Shown here piece after piece: positions 19,151-23,936 of a DNA stretch of 24,373 bases. The stretch's first letter is position 1. Every line of letters starts with the position of its first letter. This DNA comes from a virus. The stretch covers positions 1 through 24,373 of IMG/VR virus record IMGVR_UViG_3300002835_001051. One strand, given 5' to 3'. The translations under genes were made by a program, and so were the position numbers. Under the pieces are notes generated by a model that ran no database searches, had not been told where the DNA came from, and saw only the letters and a list, made by a program, of their open reading frames with translations.

Positions 19151-19609
19151 TTAGTCAATTCTCGATTCGTATCGAGCAGAGATACCTTCAGAGCGAAGGT
19201 AATTTGCGACCTTATTACAGACCTGCTCTTTGAGTTGTAGCGACTGACGAGTTTCAGCGAACCCTTCTCGTGAGTGTAGCCAGATGGAAACACCCTTGTA
19301 GCCACCTCCCCATTGGTAATGCTTAGAGCCATAGCCCTTCTTTATCAGCCATTGAGCAAATCCAGTTCGACCAGAATCAAGCACGACCCACGCAAAGCCA
19401 CAAACGCCATCAGCAACATACCAAGTTTTCTTGGTGAGGTCTACATCGCTACCAAGTGGAGTAGATGGCGACCCAACAATCATTGGAGTTGGAGGGGTGG
19501 CACTAGCCAGAGCCTCGTGAGAGACGCGTTTCATTTCATCCCAGAGACGCTGATACTTCGCCTCGTTCGCTGGACTGGTGGACTTCTTAGACTTCGAAAT
19601 TGTTTTCAT
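19151..19609 (-). CDS. Hypothetical protein (152 aa)
   Basis: Not recognised. Start MKTISKSKKSTSPANEAKYQ at 19609 with AAGGAG. A basic start and linker (ATPPTPMIVGSPSTPLGSDV) lead to a folded part with aromatic and glycine motifs (WYVADGVCGFAWVVLDSGRT; KHYQWGGGYKGVSIWLHSR). The end is helical (KEQVCNKVANYLRSEG). The frame extends to 19699 but runs across the promoter. Confidence 0.8.
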   Translation of the reverse strand: MKTISKSKKSTSPANEAKYQRLWDEMKRVSHEALASATPPTPMIVGSPSTPLGSDVDLTKKTWYVADGVCGFAWVVLDSGRTGFAQWLIKKGYGSKHYQWGGGYKGVSIWLHSREGFAETRQSLQLKEQVCNKVANYLRSEGISARYESRID

Positions 19610-19627
19610 TTTATCTCCTTCACTTCT

Positions 19628-19656
19628 ATTGTCGCAGTTTAGGAGGCTAATGTCAA
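19628..19656 (-). promoter_or_regulatory. Promoter for 19151-19609
   Basis: TTGACA (19651-19656), 17 bp, GACAAT (19628-19633). Confidence 0.8.
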
Positions 19657-19695
19657 GTCCATTATAGAAAAAGTTTTTAGCGTGTCGAAGGCTAA

Positions 19696-19721
19696 ACAAG
19701 GGGTAGGTAGTTTTTCACCCC
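19696..19721 (-). repeat. Boundary element A13
   Basis: ACAAGGGGTAGGTAG then TTTTTCACCCC on the plus strand, 39 bp upstream of the next -35. Confidence 0.7.
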
Positions 19722-19730
19722 AGATTTACA

Positions 19731-19964
19731 TCAGAGAATAGGAGACGCACATTCGAAACAAACAACCCATTCAGCCTCATCATCTAAGGCGAGAACAAAG
19801 GGGGCGAACTTCTTGCTTACTGGACTTTCACCAACTTGCTGGAAACATTCCTCGCAGGTTTCAGCGTTATCAACTTTGAAACCAATCTGGTTAGCAGTAA
19901 CGACATCCTTGCTGGACTCGATTGTGTGAAGTTCTATGTGTCTCATAGGTTTATCATAAAACAT
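19731..19964 (-). CDS. Small Cys-pair protein (77 aa)
   Basis: CEEC near residue 37 and CFEC near residue 71 suggest a zinc ribbon (NAETCEECFQQVG; EAEWVVCFECASPIL). Two in-frame starts are possible, at 19964 and 19946; the first abuts GAGG closely. It is the rightmost gene of the palindrome-poor left block. Confidence 0.7.
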   Translation of the reverse strand: MFYDKPMRHIELHTIESSKDVVTANQIGFKVDNAETCEECFQQVGESPVSKKFAPFVLALDDEAEWVVCFECASPIL

Positions 19965-19999
19965 CCTCAGAAGGGTGATTTACGCAACCGTTGAGTCGG

Positions 20000-20248
20000 T
20001 CACTCCTCTATAGACAGACCAAGGTTCGACGCTCTCCAAACGCTCGGAGAGTGGTTCTCCTCGACCATCCGTTTGACGTCCGTCGACTCGTACAGACGTA
20101 CCACATTGATGCAAGGGTCACCCGTCTCGAATTCCTCGTCTTCGCTTGCCGATGTTGGCAAGCCGTCATGCGTATAGCACACTGGCACGCCGACCCATCC
20201 GTTTTCGTATCCGATGGCTAGCCACTCGTCAAAAGTCATATCCGTCAA
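20000..20248 (-). CDS. Conserved actinophage-type hypothetical (82 aa)
   Basis: MTFDEWLAIGYENGWVGVPV, then CYTHDGLPTSASEDEEFETG, then INVVRLYES and NHSPSVWRASN. The blocks PxCxTHDGLP and HSPSVWR recall small proteins common in actinobacterial phages; function unknown. Two starts are possible (residue 1 or 4). It is the first gene of the right block: ACGT and GTAC words first appear here. Confidence 0.75.
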   Translation of the reverse strand: MTDMTFDEWLAIGYENGWVGVPVCYTHDGLPTSASEDEEFETGDPCINVVRLYESTDVKRMVEENHSPSVWRASNLGLSIEE

Positions 20249-20338
20249 TCCGTTCTGGCTCGTATCCCGAGCCGTTGTTGTTTTTCACTCTACACCCAAG
20301 CCGTTGAATTTCGCAAGGCGGTTTGTGAGTCATCCGTC

Positions 20339-20362
20339 TGTAACGCAAGCCGTTACGTTACA
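20339..20362. repeat. Dyad repeat, copy 1
   Basis: TGTAACG / CGTTACA arms (7 bp, exact) around CAAGCCGTTA. The best-formed of the set. Confidence 0.65.
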
Positions 20363-20397
20363 AAACTTGAACCCCCCGCTTCAGGTCCCGTGCCGTT

Positions 20398-20420
20398 TGT
20401 AACTTAAGCCGTTATGCTCA
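20398..20420. repeat. Dyad repeat, copy 2
   Basis: TGTAACTTAAGCCGTTATG; right arm degraded. Confidence 0.55.
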
Positions 20421-20444
20421 GCCGGGATGGAAGCCTGGCTCATC

Positions 20445-20466
20445 TATAACACAAGCCGTTATGTAA
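20445..20466. repeat. Dyad repeat, copy 3
   Basis: TATAACACAAGCCGTTATG then TAA; ATAAC / GTTAT arms around seven bases. Confidence 0.6.
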
Positions 20467-20523
20467 GAATCGGGATACCTCGGCCAAGATTAATTTCAGA
20501 AGACTGCCGCTCGGTCTTCTCGC

Positions 20524-20549
20524 TGTAACACACAAGCCGTTATGTAATA
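20524..20549. repeat. Dyad repeat, copy 4
   Basis: TGTAACACACAAGCCGTTAT then GTAAT; two bases longer in the left half. Confidence 0.55.
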
Positions 20550-20587
20550 ACCGTGGAGCGTCGGCCGTCTTCAGCCGTCCAAAAAAC

Positions 20588-20612
20588 GGGGTGAAAAAAG
20601 CGGCGGCCCTTG
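20588..20612 (+). repeat. Boundary element A14
   Basis: GGGGTGAAAAAAGCGGC then GGCCCTTGT. The only copy in the right block, with a weaker CCC arm. Confidence 0.6.
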
Positions 20613-20628
20613 TAATCTCTGGCCGTTG

Positions 20629-20652
20629 AATGTCAGTGGTTTGTGGTATGTA
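20629..20652 (+). promoter_or_regulatory. Box-B promoter-like site f
   Basis: AATGTCAGTGGT, TG at 16-17, TATGTA. It ends at the stop codon of the leftward lysin candidate and points into it. Confidence 0.45.
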
Positions 20653-21417
20653 TTACTGCTTCGCAGTGAAGAGGTTCGTCATCTCTCCGAGAATCTGAAG
20701 CGACTCAAAGTCGACGTCGCCAGTTGCTCTGGACTGGGCGTAGCCCAGAGTTCTTTGGAAACGAGCGTAAGCGTATTTGGTCTTCGGGTCAAAGTGACCA
20801 CGCTCCAAATACTTAGCGTCGACGACCATGCTTAATGCAAGTTGCACACGCTCCACGAATTTGTTCTTCGAACCTGCACGCAACTGACCAACGTTGATAA
20901 CGGGCACCGTTGAGTCTGTGGACTTCACTACCTTACCCGTTGGGTTGAACGGGCGTCCAAACCCAAGGACCTCGTAACTAAAACGCATCCGTTGGTATAC
21001 CCCGTTGTTCCCATTCGCTTGCCGTTGAATTGGACTGGCCGTCATACCTTCAACGGTCTCGACCAGACCATCCGTCTCCCAACGCGAGCCGTCAATAACA
21101 ATACCCACATGTGGCACGCCGTAATCCGATACCGTCGACGTTTCGAAGAACACGATGTCACCCCGTTGCGGTTTATTGTATAACCGTCCGTGTTTAAGAA
21201 AGGTGCTCAGTGCAACGGGCGTCTGTGACATAACGGGCAATCGCAAGCCGACTTCACGGGCCACAACGTCAATGAACATACCGTCCCAAGGCAAGCCGTT
21301 TGTTCCCAATCGCTCGCCGAAGATATTGTCTCGGCCTTCTCGGGCCACGTACCCGTTGTAACTTAAGGCTTGTGTTACAAACCTGTCGACCTTAGCCGTC
21401 GGCTTTCGGAATATCAT
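20653..21417 (-). CDS. CHAP-like lysin candidate without cysteine, with peptidoglycan-binding-like end (254 aa)
   Basis: Residues 40-115 follow the CHAP/NlpC plan: LPWDGMFIDVVAREVGL where CHAP enzymes usually read xWCAxFVxxVxxxAG, then KPQRGDIVFFETS, then VPHVGIVID with the usual His at 103. The catalytic Cys position is Asp-Gly, and the protein has no Cys at all. Residues about 168-248 (NKFVERVQLALSMV ... RGHFDPKTKYAYARFQRTLG ... ATGDVDFESLQILG) look like a PG_binding_1 repeat. Either catalysis uses another residue or the protein is a binding/structural relative. It sits right after the small terminase, and its start overlaps the upstream 63-aa gene. Confidence 0.75.
   Translation of the reverse strand: MIFRKPTAKVDRFVTQALSYNGYVAREGRDNIFGERLGTNGLPWDGMFIDVVAREVGLRLPVMSQTPVALSTFLKHGRLYNKPQRGDIVFFETSTVSDYGVPHVGIVIDGSRWETDGLVETVEGMTASPIQRQANGNNGVYQRMRFSYEVLGFGRPFNPTGKVVKSTDSTVPVINVGQLRAGSKNKFVERVQLALSMVVDAKYLERGHFDPKTKYAYARFQRTLGYAQSRATGDVDFESLQILGEMTNLFTAKQ
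21356..21377. repeat. Dyad-repeat relative inside the lysin candidate gene
   Basis: GTAAC / GTTAC arms around TTAAGGCTTGT; the reverse complement resembles the non-coding dyad repeats at 20.3-20.5 kb. It lies in coding sequence near the gene start. Confidence 0.4.
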
Positions 21418-21583
21418 TTGTCTCTTCCGTTAAAGATTGGAGTTCGTGGAGAAGATTAACCGCTTCGTTTGCACGTGCCGTTAATCGTATGTGTTCAAGT
21501 CTAGTCGACGCAAGCCGAACGTCATCGTGGAGTTGCTCGGCTAGAGATGCTGCCATCTCAATTATATCATTAAGGGCTGACAT
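21392..21583 (-). CDS. Helical hypothetical protein (63 aa)
   Basis: MSALNDIIEMAASLAEQLHD, then RLASTRLEHIRLTARANEAV, then LLHELQSLTEETNDIP. Almost wholly helical, probably a coiled coil. Start overlaps the end of the terminase gene (ATGTCAGCCCTTAA) and its end overlaps the lysin candidate start, so the three are coupled. Confidence 0.75.
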   Translation of the reverse strand: MSALNDIIEMAASLAEQLHDDVRLASTRLEHIRLTARANEAVNLLHELQSLTEETNDIPKADG

Positions 21584-22496
21584 CTTCGACTACCTCTTCT
21601 GCGTCAACAATGTCTTCGCTCTTGTTTTCATTAAGTATAGCCGTCCGTCTCTCTTCTTCCCTGTTCGAAGCGTCGATGGCGTTTTGGGCAATCCGTTGCA
21701 AACGTTCGGCAATGATGGAAGCGGCAGGGCGTACGTCAAGAGTGACGTCCGTGTTTATATCAAAACCAGCACGCACGCCAGCACGGTCAAGAATCTCGGT
21801 CGCCGCTTTCAACTTAACGGGTTCGCTCTCAGCGGAATCCATTAATTGTTCCAGAGTGTCAACAGCCGTCGGTGCTGCTTGGGTTAATCTGGCTCGGGCA
21901 CGTTCTACTGAGTCGGTCGGTTTATTACGTAAGGACCCTAAGTGAACTCGGCAGAAGCCGTCATCTTGTGGACGTCCGCCAGTCCATAACTGGCAACGTA
22001 CGCCGTCATCCTTGATGGCCTTGCAACGGGCAGGAAGGGGTAGACGTTTTTTAGGTTCGAGGCCAGTGGCGTCAATTTCGTTGGACTGTTTGGCCCACGC
22101 CTTCGTTGCCCCTAGTACCCAAGGGGGAACGACGACGTCGCTTGCAGATTCTGCAAGAAGGTCGTAGCCTGTTAGGTAGTCGGAGTTCTTCGACGCAGGG
22201 TTAGATAGGATTGCTTGCTTTTCGGTAATAGATAGCAAACGTTGTTGAGTTTGCATCTCGGCTGAAAGGGCTTGGATGAGACCCGTCGGAACTCCGTTTA
22301 CTGCATAGACAGGAAGCCAGTTAAGTTTGGCTCGACGTAGGGCCTGACGATTTTCAAACGTATCTTCACAGATACCGAGGTCGGTTTCTTCGATGCCGTA
22401 ATCTGATAGATTTGGACGTAGGTTAATTGGGGTATCGATTTGGATATCGGGAGCCTCGAGTTCAGGCTTAGCGAAGAGAGGGTCTATGTCTGTCAT
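21570..22496 (-). CDS. Small terminase-like protein with Cys/His finger (308 aa)
   Basis: Start MTDIDPLFAKPELEAPDIQI at 22496 with AAGGA 8 bases upstream; a longer frame to 22577 lacks a ribosome site. C158, C168, C182 and H185 (PARCKAIKDDGVRCQ ... GFCRVHLG) form the Cx9Cx13CxxH finger typical of actinophage small terminases. The block QLMDSAESEPVKLKAATEIL, then DRAGVRAGFD is also typical of that family. It probably recognises DNA for packaging. The C-terminus is acidic (EDIVDAEEVVEDVSP), which could contact the large subunit. No large subunit is visible in the window. Confidence 0.75.
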   Translation of the reverse strand: MTDIDPLFAKPELEAPDIQIDTPINLRPNLSDYGIEETDLGICEDTFENRQALRRAKLNWLPVYAVNGVPTGLIQALSAEMQTQQRLLSITEKQAILSNPASKNSDYLTGYDLLAESASDVVVPPWVLGATKAWAKQSNEIDATGLEPKKRLPLPARCKAIKDDGVRCQLWTGGRPQDDGFCRVHLGSLRNKPTDSVERARARLTQAAPTAVDTLEQLMDSAESEPVKLKAATEILDRAGVRAGFDINTDVTLDVRPAASIIAERLQRIAQNAIDASNREEERRTAILNENKSEDIVDAEEVVEDVSP

Positions 22497-22604
22497 CGTC
22501 CACGTCCTTAAGTTAGTGAGCCAGACGAGGAGGCTGGGGAGAGACTGCTCCTCGCCTGACCCGAACTGTGCAACCATTTGTTGCTGTTTTAGGTGTCTCT
22601 TCCA

Positions 22605-22622
22605 TTAGGTTATAGAACCTAA
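22605..22622. repeat. Inverted repeat upstream of the terminase gene
   Basis: TTAGGTT-ATAG-AACCTAA, exact 7-bp arms. Could be an operator or a leader hairpin. Confidence 0.5.
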
Positions 22623-22721
22623 CAGTTATCACTATAAGGGCAAGTAAAAAAACCGATTGGACGAATTTTTGGATGAGGTGAGGCTGTCGCGTACCTTTTT
22701 CATTTACAAAGGCAAAAAAAT

Positions 22722-22755
22722 CCCCGAAAAATCAGGGAGAACTGAAAATTCGGGG
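22722..22755 (-). terminator. Strong rho-independent terminator
   Basis: CCCCGAATTTTCAG / CTGATTTTTCGGGG stem with a 6-base loop, followed by ATTTTTTT on the minus strand. Separates the Mom operon from the terminase operon. Confidence 0.9.
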
Positions 22756-22778
22756 AAGATTTTAAAAGTGATTTGAAA

Positions 22779-23144
22779 TTACTTCTTTTTTGGTGCTGTT
22801 TTCTTTGGAGTAGTTGGTTTACTTTTCTCCACTAGAAGTTTGTTTTCTTTAGATACTTTTGCTGGGTGACGCATCCTGCTACCGTTTTCGCATGGACACA
22901 TTCCGTCTCCACCACACTTGCAAGTCTTATCGGACATCATAGACTTTAGGATTTGCTGAGTCCTAAAGTTGCTCTGTCTCACTGCCTCAGCAATTACTTT
23001 AGGGTCATCTGTCTTTTTAAGTATGGTTCCAGTCTCTGGGTTAATCACCCAACGACCAGAGTCGTCTCGAACGAAGGTTGCAGTCAACTTACGAACATTG
23101 CGATATTTGATGCTGTTGATTTGTTTCTTAATCCAGTTTTTCAT
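22779..23144 (-). CDS. Lys-rich hypothetical protein with Cys cluster (121 aa)
   Basis: Not recognised. Basic start (MKNWIKKQINSIKYRNVRKL), a beta hairpin (FVRDDSGRWVINPETG), a helix (PKVIAEAVRQSNFRTQQILK), a four-Cys cluster (CKCGGDGMCPC) and a tail of Lys, Pro and Thr (KPTTPKKTAPKKK). The tail and cluster suggest DNA binding. ATGA overlap with the Mom-like gene; the pair may act together. Confidence 0.75.
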   Translation of the reverse strand: MKNWIKKQINSIKYRNVRKLTATFVRDDSGRWVINPETGTILKKTDDPKVIAEAVRQSNFRTQQILKSMMSDKTCKCGGDGMCPCENGSRMRHPAKVSKENKLLVEKSKPTTPKKTAPKKK

Positions 23145-23776
23145 TCTGTCTTGTCTCCTAATTTTGGATATGGTTTTATTTCGTATTTCAATTTGGCTAG
23201 TAGTTCTTTTCTACGCCTCTTTGAAGTTGTATTAAAGAAAACATATCTATGCTTTCTTGGTCTTTCATGTCGTTGGAGTCTGTCTCCATAGAATGCTTTT
23301 GCTCCATTCACTCCTCCATGCTCATCGAACAAGTGGCGAGAGTGAGAGCCAGACTTTCCATCTAATCTCCATTCTACATGACGGTCTGACATTCCTGTGT
23401 ATTTCCAGTTTGTGGCTTGATAAACAATTCCGATATGTCCTGCACCTATTTCAGCGTAGGACACTATTATATCTTTATCTTTAGGTAGCAGTCGTAGGCT
23501 ACGACCAATCAGATACGACTCTGTGTTCTTTGGAGTCCCATCTTGAATCCACAAGCGAGTGAGTTCTAAAACTTTACTTGACTCTTCAGGACCACAAACT
23601 CCTACACACAAACTTGGTGATGCTGGCTTTCCATAGATTACGCAACCAATCATTTCCTCATTATCGAATAGGCCAAACGCAAACATCGTGCTGGCTTTAC
23701 GATGGAGGTAGTGATTTTCGACAACCATAACATTTGCAGATTTGCTGTCGATTTGTCTAATTACATAATCAATCAT
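23141..23776 (-). CDS. Mom-family DNA modification protein (211 aa)
   Basis: Matches the phage Mu Mom family (GNAT-like fold; Mom turns adenine into N6-methylcarbamoyl-adenine and so blocks many restriction enzymes). Visible blocks are NHYLHRKAS at 21-29, FAFGLFDNEEMIGCVIYGKP at 32-51, VLELTRLWIQDGTPKNTESY at 69-88, IVSYAEIGAGHIGIVYQATN at 104-123 and WKYTGMSD. The C-terminal 60 residues are very basic (RLQRHERPRKHRYV; KRRRKELLAKLKYEIK). Length is near that of Mu Mom. It sits in the block where palindromic sites are tolerated. Confidence 0.85.
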   Translation of the reverse strand: MIDYVIRQIDSKSANVMVVENHYLHRKASTMFAFGLFDNEEMIGCVIYGKPASPSLCVGVCGPEESSKVLELTRLWIQDGTPKNTESYLIGRSLRLLPKDKDIIVSYAEIGAGHIGIVYQATNWKYTGMSDRHVEWRLDGKSGSHSRHLFDEHGGVNGAKAFYGDRLQRHERPRKHRYVFFNTTSKRRRKELLAKLKYEIKPYPKLGDKTE

Positions 23777-23936
23777 TAGAGGTGGAGTCTTGTCCTTCTT
23801 CGCTTTCGCTCTTTGCCTCTGAGCAGACTTTACAGTTGCAGTACCACACTTTGTCGTACCACGTTATTTTTGGTCTGCACATGTCATGGCTATTTGTGTT
23901 GCAGTAGCCACAGGTTCTATCTAACTCATCCGTCAA
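23769..23936 (-). CDS. Cys-rich microprotein (55 aa, TTG start)
   Basis: MTDELDRTCGYCNTNSHDMC, then RPKITWYDKVWYCNCKVCSE, then an acidic tail. Six Cys (CGYC, C, CNCxxC) suggest zinc binding. TTG start with GAGG 5 bases before it. It overlaps the glycosyltransferase stop as TTGA and the Mom start by 8 bases, so it is translationally coupled to both. Confidence 0.65.
   Translation of the reverse strand: MTDELDRTCGYCNTNSHDMCRPKITWYDKVWYCNCKVCSEAKSESEEGQDSTSND

Larger units (their letters stand above)
20249..20652. other. 404-bp non-coding repeat region
   Basis: No gene. Holds ten GCCGT words, all on the plus strand; four dyad repeats around AAGCCGTTA (20339, 20398, 20445, 20524) and a half copy at 20297; element A14; and box-B site f. 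Candidate origin, packaging or recombination site. Confidence 0.6.

Noticed and set aside
20395-20475. tRNA-like stem-loop (ATAAC / GTTAT with 7-base loop)
   Set aside because: No U at the position before the anticodon, no T-arm with TTC, and no acceptor stem on either strand. It is one of the four dyad repeats.
20249-20652. CRISPR array
   Set aside because: Repeats are few, unevenly spaced (47-81 bp) and degenerate, and there are no cas genes.
22497-22577. N-terminal extension of the terminase gene to 22577
   Set aside because: No Shine-Dalgarno before that ATG, whereas AAGGA precedes the ATG at 22496.
22513-22605. 30-codon frame upstream of the terminase gene
   Set aside because: No ribosome site, starts inside the inverted repeat, Arg/Pro-rich random-looking product.
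22670-22705. Possible fifteenth boundary element
   Set aside because: Only ACCTTTTTCA is shared; both G and C arms are broken.
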